A stretch of 64,000 nucleotides of DNA from JAFKFI01 sp963795435 (GCA_963795435.1 CAWCHV010000007.1:2294001-2358000), one strand, 5' to 3'. Shown: positions 38,069-48,126, counted from the first letter of the stretch. The notes: a model not told the origin generated them from the letters alone. Numbers and translations: made by a program.

Positions 38069-39118
38069 ATGGAGTTCGGCGTCTTCCACGAGTTTCAATG
38101 CCCGCCCGGCCAGTCGGAGGCGGGCGCCTTCGCCGAATCCTTCGCGCAGGTCGATGCCGCCGAGGCCTGGGGACTCGACGTGATGTGGCTCGCCGAGCTC
38201 CACGTCGCCCCCGGCCAGTCCGTGCTCGCCGCGCCGCTCACCATCGCCGCCGCCATCGCCGCGCGCACGAGGCGCATCAGGATCGGCACCGCCGTGCAAG
38301 TGCTTCCGCTTTGCCATCCGCTGCAGCTCGCCGAGGAAGCGGCGACGGTGGACCATATCAGCCAGGGGCGGCTGATCTTCGGCGTCGGGCGGAGCGGCTT
38401 CCCGCGCACCTATGAGGCCTACGGGGTGCCCTACTCGGAAAGCCGCGAGCGCTTCGCCGAGACGCTCGACATCGTCAAGCGGGCGTGGACGGAGCCGCGC
38501 TTCTCCTACGAGGGGCGCTTTCACAGTTTTCGCGATGTCTGCCTGGTGCCCAAGCCGTACCAGCAGCCGCACCCCGAGATCCGTGTCGCCGCCACCAGCC
38601 CCGACACCTTCCCGGCGATCGGCGCGATGGGATATCCGATCTTCTGCGCGGTGCGGCTCGGCGCTTTGCCGGAGCTCGGGCCGCAGATCCGCGAATACCG
38701 GGAAGCCTGGAAGGCCGCCGGCCACCCCGGCGAGGGGCAGGTCTATCTCCGCGTCCCGGTCTACGTCGCCGAGACCGAGCGCGAGGCGCGCGAGCAGCCG
38801 GAGGCGAGCATCATGGCGTTCTACCGCTGGCTCGGCGGCCAGATCGCCGCCAGCGCCAGCAACGTCGGCGCCCGCGCCATCGAGCGGCGGGCCGAGCGCG
38901 GCGAGGTGCTTCGCAACATCACCTACGAAGATACGCTGCGCGACAAGGTCATCATTGGCACCCCCGAGATGGTGGCCGACAAGCTGCACCGGCTACGCGG
39001 GGAGCTGGGTCTCAACGGCATCCTCGCCGAGCTGAACTGCGGCCGCGCCATTCCCAATGATCGCGTGGTGCACTCGCTCAAGCTGCTATGCGAGCAGGTG
39101 ATCCCGAAGTTCCGGTAG
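38069..39118 (+). CDS. LLM-class flavin-dependent oxidoreductase
   Basis: 349 residues from ATG at 38069, with GGGAGGAG about 6 nt upstream. Luciferase-like TIM barrel motifs: MEFGVFHEFQCPPGQ, GLDVMWLAELHVAPGQSVLA, RIRIGTAVQVLPLCHPL, LIFGVGRSGFPRTYEAYG and IRVAATSPDTFPAIGAMG, and the C-terminal VIIGTPEMVADKLHRLRG. It uses FMN or F420 on an unknown substrate, often a xenobiotic or sulfonate-type compound. Probably controlled by the divergent LysR regulator. Confidence 0.9.
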   Translation: MEFGVFHEFQCPPGQSEAGAFAESFAQVDAAEAWGLDVMWLAELHVAPGQSVLAAPLTIAAAIAARTRRIRIGTAVQVLPLCHPLQLAEEAATVDHISQGRLIFGVGRSGFPRTYEAYGVPYSESRERFAETLDIVKRAWTEPRFSYEGRFHSFRDVCLVPKPYQQPHPEIRVAATSPDTFPAIGAMGYPIFCAVRLGALPELGPQIREYREAWKAAGHPGEGQVYLRVPVYVAETEREAREQPEASIMAFYRWLGGQIAASASNVGARAIERRAERGEVLRNITYEDTLRDKVIIGTPEMVADKLHRLRGELGLNGILAELNCGRAIPNDRVVHSLKLLCEQVIPKFR

Positions 39119-39166
39119 CCATGATCGGTTGAAATGGCCGATTGTGACGAGTGAAACCTTCACATG

Positions 39167-39388
39167 TCACCCTTCAATACGCGTGTGTTCAAGGGCGCTG
39201 CCCTTATGGGCGGCGATATGATCAGTCCTGTCGCTCTTGATCTCATATTGAGGATCCTCTTCCGAGGCATGATGCACATAGCCCTTGTAGTTGAAGTCCG
39301 TGGTGTGAACGGCGATTACGGTCCCTGATACTCGACCGGCTTCGGAATTCCAGCTTACATGATCGCCGATCTTGAACATTCTACCCAT
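39167..39388 (-). CDS. DUF2945 (HVA1, tudor-like) small protein
   Basis: 73 residues from ATG at 39386-39388 with GGAGG 7 nt upstream. FKIGDHVSWNSEAGRVSGTV, FNYKGYVHHASEEDPQYEIK and HKGSALEHTRI are the DUF2945 signature. The fold is an SH3/tudor-like barrel; the function is unknown, and the older name hypervirulence-associated protein reflects a plant pathogen study and does not imply virulence here. Cytoplasmic. It is convergent with the LLM gene. Confidence 0.88.
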   Translation of the reverse strand: MGRMFKIGDHVSWNSEAGRVSGTVIAVHTTDFNYKGYVHHASEEDPQYEIKSDRTDHIAAHKGSALEHTRIEG

Positions 39389-39814
39389 CTCGCGGCCTCC
39401 TTCCCTTTCAGAACCATTTCTTTCAACACGATCGACGGATACGGATGATGCGGTCACCCGGCGCCCGCGGCGGGGCGAATTTGGGGCACCCCTCCCCGAG
39501 CGGCTCATGGTCCCCCGGCTCTTGATGCGCCACGGCGCGGAGAGCCTGCCCACGATCCACGCCGAGATGCAGAAGATCAACGCGACGATCCCGTCGGCTC
39601 GGACCGGCGTGCAACTCGGGTGCATGCGCACCGGCATCACCGTCGACGATGCCGATCTATATGAAAGTTATATATCGCGGCCGTTCGAGCCCCATCGTTT
39701 TTATACGCCATAGCTGCAACTCTTGGGTCCGTTACAGCGGGTCGCCTTTGTTGCGCGTCCCGATCGTGACGGAGTAACCCGCGCGCGAATGCGCGTGCCC
39801 TCCGGGAGAAGACC
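39389..39814. other. Gene-free stretch upstream of the kdp operon
   Basis: About 425 bp between the DUF2945 start and the first kdp peptide. Open frames here on both strands show no recognisable protein. The part next to kdp is AT-rich (TATATGAAAGTTATATATCG at 39658-39677), the likely promoter region, where a KdpE site would be expected, but I cannot identify one with confidence. Confidence 0.4.
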
Positions 39815-39898
39815 ATGTTGGACGCCCTCTTCATCTTCATCGGCGTCGCCAGCTTCGCGGTGACGGCGCTGTATCTTTCCGCATGCGACAGCCTGTGA
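39815..39898 (+). CDS. Small membrane peptide preceding kdpF
   Basis: 27 residues, one membrane helix (LFIFIGVASFAVTALYL) ending in ACDSL. The start ATG at 39815 has GGGAGAAG about 6 nt upstream. Short peptides ending in a Cys-Asp/Glu motif are common directly before kdpF in alphaproteobacteria, from memory. It lies 10 bp before kdpF. Its role is unknown; it may stabilise the Kdp complex, as KdpF does. Confidence 0.7.
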   Translation: MLDALFIFIGVASFAVTALYLSACDSL

Positions 39899-39908
39899 GG
39901 CAAGCGTG

Positions 39909-39998
39909 ATGACCTTCGATTACATCCTCGGTGCGATCGTCACCCTCGGCGTGCTCGGCTATCTGGTGTACACGCTGATTCGCCCTGAGCGGTTCTGA
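39909..39998 (+). CDS. kdpF: K+-transporting ATPase subunit F
   Basis: 29 residues, MTFDYILGAIVTLGVLGYLV followed by YTLIRPERF. One membrane helix followed by the RPERF ending that is conserved in KdpF. It stabilises the KdpABC complex. Spacing to kdpA is 10 bp. Confidence 0.92.
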   Translation: MTFDYILGAIVTLGVLGYLVYTLIRPERF

Positions 39999-40008
39999 GG
40001 AGCGTCCG

Positions 40009-41736
40009 ATGACCGTCAACGGCTGGATCCAGATCGCCATCTACTCGGCGTTTGTGGTGCTGCTCGTGAAGCCGCTTGGCGGCTACATGACGCGGGTTTT
40101 CAGCGCCGAGCCCACAATTTTGTCGCCCGTGCTGCGACCCGTCGAGCATGTGCTGTACCGCGTCAGCGGCGTCGATGAACACGAGGAGCAGCACTGGCTG
40201 ACATACGGGATGGCGATGCTCCTATTCAGCCTGGCCGGCTTCCTCGTCTTGTACGCGCTGCAGCGTCTGCAATCGGTTCTGCCGTTCAACCCGCAGCACC
40301 TCGACCCGGTGGCGCCCGACCTTGCCTTCAACACCTCGGTCAGCTTCGTCACCAACACCAACTGGCAGTCCTACGTGCCGGAAACCACGATGAGCTATCT
40401 CGTGCAGATGGCCGGTTTGACCGTGCACAATTTTGTCTCGGCGGCGACAGGTATCGCGCTGGCGATCGCGCTGATCCGCGGCTTCGCGCGCCGCTCGGCG
40501 AAGACGGTCGGCAATTTCTGGGTCGATATGACCCGGACCGTGCTCTATGTCCTGCTACCGATCTGCGTGGTCGTAGCGCTCGTGTTCATCTGGCAGGGGG
40601 TCCCGCAGAATCTCGGCGCCTATACCGAGGCGACGACGCTGGAGGGCGCCAAGCAGGTGATCGCCCAAGGTCCGGTGGCCTCGCAGGAAGCGGTCAAGAT
40701 GCTCGGGACGAACGGGGGTGGATTCTTCAACGCCAACTCCGCGCATCCGTTCGAGAACCCGACCGCGCTGACGAACTTCATCCAGATTCTGCTGATTTTC
40801 TCGATTGGCGCCTCCCTCACCAACGTGTTCGGCCGCATGGTCGGCAACCAGCGCCAGGGCTGGGCCATCTTCGCCGTCATGGGGCTGCTGTTCCTCGCCG
40901 GCGTGACCAGCGTCTACGTAGCGGAAAGCGCTGGGAACCCGGCCTTCGCCGCGCTCCATGTCGACGGTACGCCGAGCGCCCTTCAGGCCGGCGGCAACAT
41001 GGAGGGCAAGGAGGTCCGGTTCGGCATCGCCAACTCGGCGCTCTTTGTCACCATCACGACCGATGCATCGTGCGGCGCGGTCAATACGATGCACGACAGC
41101 CTGATGCCGCTTGGCGGGATGATCCCGATGATCAACATCATGCTCGGCGAGATCATCTTCGGCGGCGTCGGCTCCGGGCTATACGGGATGCTGCTGTTCG
41201 CCATCGTCGCGGTGTTCGTCGGCGGCCTCATGGTCGGGCGAACGCCCGAATATCTCGGCAAGAAGATCGAGTCGAAGGAGGTCAAGATGGCCATGCTGGC
41301 CATCCTGCTCCTGCCGCTCAGCATGCTCGGCTTCACCGCGATTGCCGTCGTCGTCAAGCCGGGTCTGGACGCCTTGGCCAATGCCGGACCGCATGGCTTC
41401 TCCGAGGCGCTCTATGCCTACGTCTCGGCCACCGGCAACAACGGCAGCGCCTTCGCCGGTCTCAGCGCGAACACGAAGTTCTGGAACACGACACTGGGGC
41501 TGGCGATGTGGCTCGGCCGCTTCTTCGTCATCGTGCCGATGCTCGCGGTCGCGGGATCGCTGGCGTCGAAGAAGCTGGTCCCCGCCTCGGCCGGTACCTT
41601 CCCGACTGATGGTGGCCTGTTCGTCGGCCTGCTCGTGGGCGTGATCCTCATCACGGGAGGCCTGATCTTCTTCCCGGCGCTGTCGCTCGGGCCAATCGTC
41701 GAGCACCTCGCGATGGGCGCCGGCACCCTCTACTGA
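40009..41736 (+). CDS. kdpA: K+-transporting ATPase subunit A
   Basis: 575 residues with about 10 membrane helices. KdpA is the K+-selective channel-like subunit; the four filter-type repeats are visible, for example NTNWQSYV, TNGGGFFNANSAHPFENP, CGAVNTMHDS and SATGNNGSAFAGLS. The start MTVNGWIQIAIYSAFVVLLV is normal and the C-terminus ALSLGPIVEHLAMGAGTLY is complete. It works with KdpB, KdpC and KdpF to bring in K+ at very low external concentrations. Confidence 0.97.
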   Translation: MTVNGWIQIAIYSAFVVLLVKPLGGYMTRVFSAEPTILSPVLRPVEHVLYRVSGVDEHEEQHWLTYGMAMLLFSLAGFLVLYALQRLQSVLPFNPQHLDPVAPDLAFNTSVSFVTNTNWQSYVPETTMSYLVQMAGLTVHNFVSAATGIALAIALIRGFARRSAKTVGNFWVDMTRTVLYVLLPICVVVALVFIWQGVPQNLGAYTEATTLEGAKQVIAQGPVASQEAVKMLGTNGGGFFNANSAHPFENPTALTNFIQILLIFSIGASLTNVFGRMVGNQRQGWAIFAVMGLLFLAGVTSVYVAESAGNPAFAALHVDGTPSALQAGGNMEGKEVRFGIANSALFVTITTDASCGAVNTMHDSLMPLGGMIPMINIMLGEIIFGGVGSGLYGMLLFAIVAVFVGGLMVGRTPEYLGKKIESKEVKMAMLAILLLPLSMLGFTAIAVVVKPGLDALANAGPHGFSEALYAYVSATGNNGSAFAGLSANTKFWNTTLGLAMWLGRFFVIVPMLAVAGSLASKKLVPASAGTFPTDGGLFVGLLVGVILITGGLIFFPALSLGPIVEHLAMGAGTLY

Positions 41737-41750
41737 TCCGGAAGGCGACT

Positions 41751-43886
41751 ATGGAAATCAGAAGCAGCAAGCGCCGGTCCACGTCCATGCTGGATCCGAC
41801 GATTCTCGGGCCGGCGATCGGCGCATCCTTCAGAAAGCTTGACCCGCGCACGTTGGTCCGCAATCCGGTGATGTTCGTCGTCGAGATCGTCGCGGTGTTG
41901 GTCACGCTGTTGTTCATCCGCGACGTCGTCACCGGTGGCGGATCGCTCGGCTTCTCGTTTCAGATCATTTTCTGGCTGTGGCTCACGGTGATCTTTGCAA
42001 ACTTCGCCGAGGCCGTCGCGGAGGGGCGCGGCAAGGCGCAGGCCGACGCCCTACGCCGGACGCGAACCGAAACCCAGGCCAAGCGGCTGCTGCCCGGCAC
42101 TTCGGGCGCCTATGAGAGCACCGGCCTCTATGAGATGGTTCTTCCGCCTGACCTGCAGCCCGGCGACTTCGTGCTGGTCGAGGCCGGCGACCTGATTCCG
42201 AGCGACGGCGAGGTGGTCGAGGGAATCGCCTCCGTGGACGAGTCGGCGATCACCGGCGAATCGGCGCCGGTGATCCGCGAAAGCGGCGGCGATCGCTCGG
42301 CGGTGACCGGCGGCACGCGGGTACTGTCGGATTGGATCAAGGTCCGCATCACCGCTGCTCAGGGGTCCACCTTCCTCGACCGCATGATCTCGCTCGTCGA
42401 GGGCGCGCAACGCCAGAAGACGCCCAACGAAATCGCGCTCAATATCTTGCTCGCCGGTCTGACGATCATCTTTGTCATCGCCGTCGCCACCATTCCGAGC
42501 TTTGCGACCTACGCGGGAGGAGCCATCTCGATCCTCGTTCTGGTGGCCCTGTTCGTGACGCTGATTCCGACCACGATCGGCGCGCTGCTGTCGGCGATCG
42601 GCATCGCCGGCATGGATCGGCTCGTTCGCTTCAATGTCCTCGCGATGTCCGGCCGCGCGGTCGAAGCGGCCGGCGACGTCGATACGCTGTTGCTGGACAA
42701 GACCGGGACCATCACGCTCGGCAACCGCCAGGCGACGGAGTTCATTCCCCTGACCGGAATCTCCCCGGCGGAACTGGCGGACGCCGCTCAACTCGCGTCG
42801 CTGTCCGACGAGACGCCCGAAGGCCGCTCTATCGTTGTGCTGGCGAAGGAGAAATACGCGATCCGCGGCCGCGACATGGCCCCCCTGGGCGCCAAGTTCA
42901 TCCCCTTCACCGCCCAGACCCGGATCAGCGGGGTGGATATCGACGGCATCTCGATCCGCAAGGGAGCGGTGGATGCGATCCTGGCCCATGTTCAGGCACG
43001 GCCTGTGGGCCGAGGCGATCGTGACTCGGGAGGCACGATCGCCGCAACGCGGCCCACGGCCACCGAGGCGACCGTCCGCGAACTTTCGGCGAAGGCCGAT
43101 GAGATCGCGAAATCCGGCGGCACGCCTCTGGCCGTCGCGCGGGGTGGCCGATTGCTCGGGGTGATCCACCTGAAGGATATCGTCAAGGGTGGTATCCGCG
43201 AGCGCTTCAACGAGTTGCGGCGGATGGGCATTCGCACCGTGATGATCACCGGCGACAATCCCCTGACGGCCGCCGCCATCGCCGCCGAAAGCGGCGTGGA
43301 CGACTTCCTCGCCCAGGCCACGCCAGAGACGAAGCTGAAGCTGATCCGCGACGAGCAGGCCCAAGGCAAGCTGGTCGCGATGTGCGGCGACGGCACCAAC
43401 GACGCGCCAGCCCTCGCTCAGGCGGATGTCGGTGTCGCGATGAACACGGGGACAATGGCGGCGCGTGAGGCCGGCAACATGGTGGACTTGGCCAGCGATC
43501 CCACGAAACTGATCGAGATCGTCGAGATCGGCAAGCAGCTCCTGATCACACGGGGCGCGCTGACCACGTTCTCGATCGCCAATGACGTGGCGAAATACTT
43601 CGCCATCATCCCGGCGATGTTCATCGTCTTTTATCCACAGCTACAGGCGTTGAATGTGATGCGGCTGGGATCGCCGCACAGCGCCATCCTCTCGGCGATC
43701 ATCTTCAATGCCCTGATCATCGTCGCGCTGATCCCGCTGTCGCTGCGCGGGGTCCAGTACCGGCCGATCGGCGCCGCCGCGCTGCTGCGGCGCAATCTTC
43801 TGATCTACGGGGTCGGCGGCATCGTCGTGCCGTTCATCGGCATCAAGCTGATCGATCTTCTGGTCAACGCCGTTGGCCTCGCCTGA
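41751..43886 (+). CDS. kdpB: K+-transporting P-type ATPase subunit B
   Basis: 711 residues. P-type ATPase motifs: SAITGESAPVIRESGGD (TGES actuator loop), LLLDKTGTITLGNRQATEF with the phosphorylated D316, MITGDNPLTAAAIAAESG and AMCGDGTNDAPALAQADVG. The N-terminal ~20 residues are basic. It hydrolyses ATP for the Kdp pump in the inner membrane. The nucleotide-binding loop (residues ~340-480) reads through without breaks. Spacing to kdpC is 12 bp. Confidence 0.97.
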   Translation: MEIRSSKRRSTSMLDPTILGPAIGASFRKLDPRTLVRNPVMFVVEIVAVLVTLLFIRDVVTGGGSLGFSFQIIFWLWLTVIFANFAEAVAEGRGKAQADALRRTRTETQAKRLLPGTSGAYESTGLYEMVLPPDLQPGDFVLVEAGDLIPSDGEVVEGIASVDESAITGESAPVIRESGGDRSAVTGGTRVLSDWIKVRITAAQGSTFLDRMISLVEGAQRQKTPNEIALNILLAGLTIIFVIAVATIPSFATYAGGAISILVLVALFVTLIPTTIGALLSAIGIAGMDRLVRFNVLAMSGRAVEAAGDVDTLLLDKTGTITLGNRQATEFIPLTGISPAELADAAQLASLSDETPEGRSIVVLAKEKYAIRGRDMAPLGAKFIPFTAQTRISGVDIDGISIRKGAVDAILAHVQARPVGRGDRDSGGTIAATRPTATEATVRELSAKADEIAKSGGTPLAVARGGRLLGVIHLKDIVKGGIRERFNELRRMGIRTVMITGDNPLTAAAIAAESGVDDFLAQATPETKLKLIRDEQAQGKLVAMCGDGTNDAPALAQADVGVAMNTGTMAAREAGNMVDLASDPTKLIEIVEIGKQLLITRGALTTFSIANDVAKYFAIIPAMFIVFYPQLQALNVMRLGSPHSAILSAIIFNALIIVALIPLSLRGVQYRPIGAAALLRRNLLIYGVGGIVVPFIGIKLIDLLVNAVGLA

Positions 43887-43898
43887 GGATACGAACCC

Positions 43899-44504
43899 AT
43901 GATGAAGCAGCTTCGCCCGGCGATCATGATGATCATCCTCATGACCGCTCTCACCGGGCTCGCCTACCCGCTCGCGATGACCGGAATAGGCCAGCTGGTT
44001 TTTCCGCGTCAGGCCAACGGCAGCCTGATCCGCAAGGACGGCAAGGTGATCGGCTCCGAACTGATCGGGCAGAACTTTGCGTCGGACCAGTACTTCCACG
44101 GGCGTCCGTCGGCCACCACGGAACCCGATCCGAAGGATCCGGCCAAGACGGTGCCGGCACCGTACGCGGCGGACAACTCCGGCGCCTCCAACCTCGGGCC
44201 CACGTCGAAGGCGTTGGCCGATCGCGTTAAGGACGAGGCGGCAAAGCTGGCCGCCGAGAACCCGAATACGCCGATCCCGGTCGGTTTGGTGACCACGTCG
44301 GCGAGCGGCCTTGACCCCGACCTCACCCCGGCCGACGCCCTGTTTCAGGTGCCGCGGGTTGCCAAGGCGCGCCGGCTGCCGGAGGAGCAAGTGCGGCAAC
44401 TCGTGGCCCGGCACACGGAAGGGCGACTGCTCGGAGTGATCGGGGAGCCTCGAGTGAACGTTCTTCGGCTCAACCTGGCCTTGGACGCGCTGTCCAAGAG
44501 CTGA
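43899..44504 (+). CDS. kdpC: K+-transporting ATPase subunit C
   Basis: 201 residues with one N-terminal membrane helix (PAIMMIILMTALTGLAYPLA), then a periplasmic domain with SLIRKDGKVIGSELIGQNF, YFHGRPSATT and VTTSASGLDPDLTPADALFQ, and ending VNVLRLNLALDAL. It acts as an assembly and affinity factor of the Kdp complex. Followed by 135 bp before kdpD. Confidence 0.96.
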   Translation: MMKQLRPAIMMIILMTALTGLAYPLAMTGIGQLVFPRQANGSLIRKDGKVIGSELIGQNFASDQYFHGRPSATTEPDPKDPAKTVPAPYAADNSGASNLGPTSKALADRVKDEAAKLAAENPNTPIPVGLVTTSASGLDPDLTPADALFQVPRVAKARRLPEEQVRQLVARHTEGRLLGVIGEPRVNVLRLNLALDALSKS

Positions 44505-44639
44505 CGGCGGTGTTCCAGGAGCGGGCGCGGCCGAAGCTTCATCCCCGGACAGTGCGATGCGCATCCAGACCGAGCCAAATCGGCTATCGTCTCCGGATGC
44601 AGGATGCACGCCGCTCGACGGTGAGAAGGGAGGTTTGTG

Positions 44640-47354
44640 ATGGGCGGGGCTGACGGACGGCCTTCGCCGGACGCGCTCCTCGCGGCGGCGCAGCGGGACG
44701 GGCGGGGCCGGCTCAAGATTTTCCTGGGCGCGGCGCCGGGCGTGGGCAAGACCTACCAGATGCTGATCACCTCCCAGGCCAGGCAGCGCGACGGGGTCGA
44801 TGTGGCGGTCGGCGTGGTGGAAACTCATGGGCGGAAGGAGACGCTGGACCTGCTGCAAGGGCTGGAGATCATTCCGCGCCGGGAGCTCGAGTACCGTGGA
44901 CGCAAAGTCAATGAGATGGACCTCGATGCCGTCCTTGCTCGCCGGCCGCAAGTGGTGCTGGTGGACGAGCTGGCGCACACCAACGCGGCCGGCAGCCGCC
45001 ACCCGAAGCGCTATCTGGATGTCGAGGAGCTGCTTGCCGCCGGAATCGACGTCTACACGACCCTGAATATTCAGCATGTCGAGAGCTTGAACGACGTCGT
45101 CGCCGGCATCACCCGCATTCGCGTGCGCGAGACAGTGCCAGACTCCATCATCGACCGCGCCGACGACATCGAGGTGATCGATCTCACGCCCGAGGACCTG
45201 ATCCAGCGGCTCAAGGATGGCAAGGTCTATCTGCCGCACCAGGCTGAGCGCGCGATCAGACACTACTTCTCCGCGGGCAACCTGACCGCGTTGCGCGAGC
45301 TCGCGCTCCGCCGCACCGCGCAGCGCGTGGACGACCAGATGGTCGACTACATGCGCAGCCACGCGATCAGGGGCCCCTGGGCGGCTGGCGAGCGCGTGCT
45401 GGTCTGCATCGATGGCTCGCCCGGCAGTCCGGCGCTCGTCCGCCACGCTCGACGCCTCGCCGAGCGCTTGCGCGGGCCCTGGACGGCGATCCACGTCGAG
45501 GGATCCCCTGTCGGTTTCGGCGGCGGCCCGCGGGAGGAAGCGCGGCAGGCCTGCACGGCGGAGGCGCTGCGCTTGGCTCAGCGGCTTGGCGGCGAGACGG
45601 TCACCATCCCCGGAGCGGACGCGGCTGGCACCGTGGTGGATTACGCGCGAGCGAATAACTTTACCCACATCATCGTCGCCCCCTCGCAGCGGTCGCACTG
45701 GGCGGAGCTGATCCGCGGCTCGATGGCGCAGCGGCTCATTCGCCAGGCCGGCGCCATCAACATCCACGTGCTGGCCGCGCAAGCCGAGGACGGCAAAGCC
45801 GGGCGGGACGATGCGACGGCTCGTCTGTCGCTCGGCCGCGGCCTGACGTCGAGCGCCTGGGCCGGCAGTTTTGTGGCGGTGGCGGGCGCTCTGGCCGTCG
45901 CTCTGCTGCTCCGGGAATTCCTCGGCATCACGAGTGTCGCGCTGGTCTTCCTGATGGGCGTGCTGGCAAGCGCCGTCGCCTACGGTCTGGCGTCGTCGCT
46001 GCTGGCCTGTTTTCTGAGTGTCCTCGCCTACAACTTCTTCTTCCTGCCACCGCTCTACACCTTCACCATCGCCGATCCCGAGAACGTCGTCGCGCTGATC
46101 GTGTTCGCCGTGGTCGCGGTCGTGGCCAGCAATCTGACCGCGCGCATGCGTGGCCAGACCGTTGCGGCGCGCCAGCGAGCGAAGACCACCGAGGAACTCT
46201 ATCAGTTCAGCCGCAAGCTGGCCGGCGCCGTGTCGCTCGACGACGTACTCTGGACGACCGCGCACCAGGTTGCGCTGATGCTGAAGGTCCGGGTGGTGCT
46301 GCTGCTCCCGGGCGAGGATGGGCTGGCGGTGCAGGCCGGCTTCCCGCCGGAGGACCTGCTGGACGAGGCGGACCTCGCCGCGGCCAAATGGGCGTGGCAG
46401 AACAACCGGCCAGCGGGTCGTGGGGCGGATACCTTGCCCGGCGGAAAGCGGCTGTTCCTGCCCATGCAGACCGGACGTGGCGCGATCGGGGTGCTGGGCA
46501 TCGACCGCGATGAGCCCGGACCTCTGCTGACACCCGATCAGCAACGCCTGCTCGATGCGCTCTCCGACCAGGCCGCGCTGGCGGTTGAGCGCGTGAACCT
46601 GGTCCGCGATGTCGATGCGGCCAAGCTGCAAGCCGAGACCGACCGCCTGCGCTCCGCCTTGCTCACCTCGATCTCGCATGACCTGCGCACGCCGCTGGCG
46701 TCGATCCTGGGCTGTGTCACCAGCCTGTGCAGCCAGCAGACGGCACTGGACGATGCGGGCCGTACCGCCATGCTGCGGACCATCCAGGAGGAGGCAGAGC
46801 GGCTCAACCGCTTCATCGGCAATCTGCTGGACATGACACGGCTGGAGTCTGGTCCGCTGACGCCGACGGGCGGGTTGGCTGATTTGTCCGACGTGGTTGG
46901 CGCCGCACTCCGCCGCGCCTCACCCATCCTGTCCGCCTACCGGGTGCAGGTGGATTTGCAGCCGGGGCTGCCGATGCTGGCCATCGACATGGTCCTGTTC
47001 GAGCAAGTGCTGTTCAACTTGCTCGACAATGCCGCCAAATATTCTCGGCCAGGCTCCACGATCCGGATTGGCGCCCGCCGGGAGGCGGATGAGGTCAAAC
47101 TGCGGGTGCTGGATGAGGGCGAGGGCATTCCGGCTGCCGACCTTGAGCGAGTGTTCGACAAATTCTATCGCGTCCGCGGCACCGACCGGCAGCGGGCGAG
47201 CACCGGCCTTGGTCTCGCGATCTGTCGCGGCTTCCTCGAAGCGATGCACGGCACGATCACAGCGGCCAATCGCACCGATCGCTCCGGCGCGGTGTTCACG
47301 ATTACCTTGCCCGTGCCGGCGCAGCTGTCGATCGAGACGGAAGACGCGGCATGA
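44640..47354 (+). CDS. kdpD: K+-sensing histidine kinase
   Basis: 904 residues from the ATG at 44640 (GGGAGG lies about 6 nt upstream; the GTG just before is too close). Domains in order: N-terminal KdpD domain with Walker A in FLGAAPGVGKTYQML; a universal-stress-like domain (VLVCIDGSPGSPALVRHA); four membrane helices around residues 410-500; a GAF domain; and a histidine kinase with H680 in SHDLRTPLASILG, then the ATP-binding N, G1 and G2 boxes (LFNLLDNAAKYS, LDEGEGIPAADL, GLGLAICRGFLEAM). It senses low K+ or turgor and controls KdpE. It overlaps kdpE by 4 bp. Confidence 0.96.
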   Translation: MGGADGRPSPDALLAAAQRDGRGRLKIFLGAAPGVGKTYQMLITSQARQRDGVDVAVGVVETHGRKETLDLLQGLEIIPRRELEYRGRKVNEMDLDAVLARRPQVVLVDELAHTNAAGSRHPKRYLDVEELLAAGIDVYTTLNIQHVESLNDVVAGITRIRVRETVPDSIIDRADDIEVIDLTPEDLIQRLKDGKVYLPHQAERAIRHYFSAGNLTALRELALRRTAQRVDDQMVDYMRSHAIRGPWAAGERVLVCIDGSPGSPALVRHARRLAERLRGPWTAIHVEGSPVGFGGGPREEARQACTAEALRLAQRLGGETVTIPGADAAGTVVDYARANNFTHIIVAPSQRSHWAELIRGSMAQRLIRQAGAINIHVLAAQAEDGKAGRDDATARLSLGRGLTSSAWAGSFVAVAGALAVALLLREFLGITSVALVFLMGVLASAVAYGLASSLLACFLSVLAYNFFFLPPLYTFTIADPENVVALIVFAVVAVVASNLTARMRGQTVAARQRAKTTEELYQFSRKLAGAVSLDDVLWTTAHQVALMLKVRVVLLLPGEDGLAVQAGFPPEDLLDEADLAAAKWAWQNNRPAGRGADTLPGGKRLFLPMQTGRGAIGVLGIDRDEPGPLLTPDQQRLLDALSDQAALAVERVNLVRDVDAAKLQAETDRLRSALLTSISHDLRTPLASILGCVTSLCSQQTALDDAGRTAMLRTIQEEAERLNRFIGNLLDMTRLESGPLTPTGGLADLSDVVGAALRRASPILSAYRVQVDLQPGLPMLAIDMVLFEQVLFNLLDNAAKYSRPGSTIRIGARREADEVKLRVLDEGEGIPAADLERVFDKFYRVRGTDRQRASTGLGLAICRGFLEAMHGTITAANRTDRSGAVFTITLPVPAQLSIETEDAA

Positions 47355-48049
47355 GCGGCGGCACGAGCCCGCTGCGCGTGCTGGTCGTTGACGACGAGCC
47401 GGCGATCCTGCGCTTCCTGCGCACCGGCCTCACGGCGCAAGGCTTCGTGGTGTCCGAGACGGAATTGGGCAAAACCGCGCTGGACCTCGTCAGGCGCAAG
47501 GCGACCGACCTGGTCGTGCTCGACCTCGGTCTTCCCGACATCGACGGACTCGAGGTGATCCGCCGGGTGCGCGACGAGGGGTCGCCGGTACCGATCATCG
47601 TGCTGTCCAGCCGCGACGACGAGAGCAGCAAAGTAACCGCGCTCGACCTTGGCGCCGATGATTTTGTGACCAAGCCTTTCGGCATCGATGAGCTGTTCGC
47701 GCGCATCCGCGCCGCACAACGGCACCGATTGCAGCAGCAGGGCGAACGGCCGATTTTTCGCAATGGCGACCTTGTGGTCGACGTCGTGCGGCGGATCGTC
47801 ACGGTGCGTGGTGCGGAGGTGAAGTTCTCGCGACGCGAGTACGATCTGCTGCGCCTGCTTGTCGCTCACGCGGGCAAGGTCTTGACACACAAGCAGATCC
47901 TGCACCAGGTCTGGGGAGGTGACACCGAGGTGCAGTATCTGCGCATCTACATCCGTGCGCTTCGTCAGAAGATCGAGGCCGATCCCGAGCAGCCGGTCTA
48001 TATCCTGACTGAAACAGGGGTCGGGTATCGGCTGCGCGGGGCGGACTGA
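47351..48049 (+). CDS. kdpE: Response regulator KdpE
   Basis: 232 residues. The receiver domain has the acidic pair in VVDDEPAIL, phosphorylated D58 in VLDLGLPDIDG and K108 in DDFVTKPFG. The C-terminal winged helix (VKFSRREYDLLRLLVAHAGK, LRIYIRALRQKIEADPEQP) binds DNA. The start overlaps the kdpD stop (ATGA), so kinase and regulator are coupled. It would activate the kdp promoter when K+ is low. Confidence 0.96.
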   Translation: MSGGTSPLRVLVVDDEPAILRFLRTGLTAQGFVVSETELGKTALDLVRRKATDLVVLDLGLPDIDGLEVIRRVRDEGSPVPIIVLSSRDDESSKVTALDLGADDFVTKPFGIDELFARIRAAQRHRLQQQGERPIFRNGDLVVDVVRRIVTVRGAEVKFSRREYDLLRLLVAHAGKVLTHKQILHQVWGGDTEVQYLRIYIRALRQKIEADPEQPVYILTETGVGYRLRGAD

Positions 48050-48126
48050 CCGTTCAGCGCCAAACGACGGAGATCGGAGTTGCTTCTGGTGGATCGTGGG
48101 ATACTTACTGCGACGGACGTTAGCGG

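Noticed and set aside
39403..39713. Frames on both strands between DUF2945 and kdp
   Set aside because: No conserved segment, no good ribosome site and overlap between strands.
44637..44639. GTG as the kdpD start
   Set aside because: It is only 3 nt from the ribosome site; the ATG at 44640 has proper spacing.
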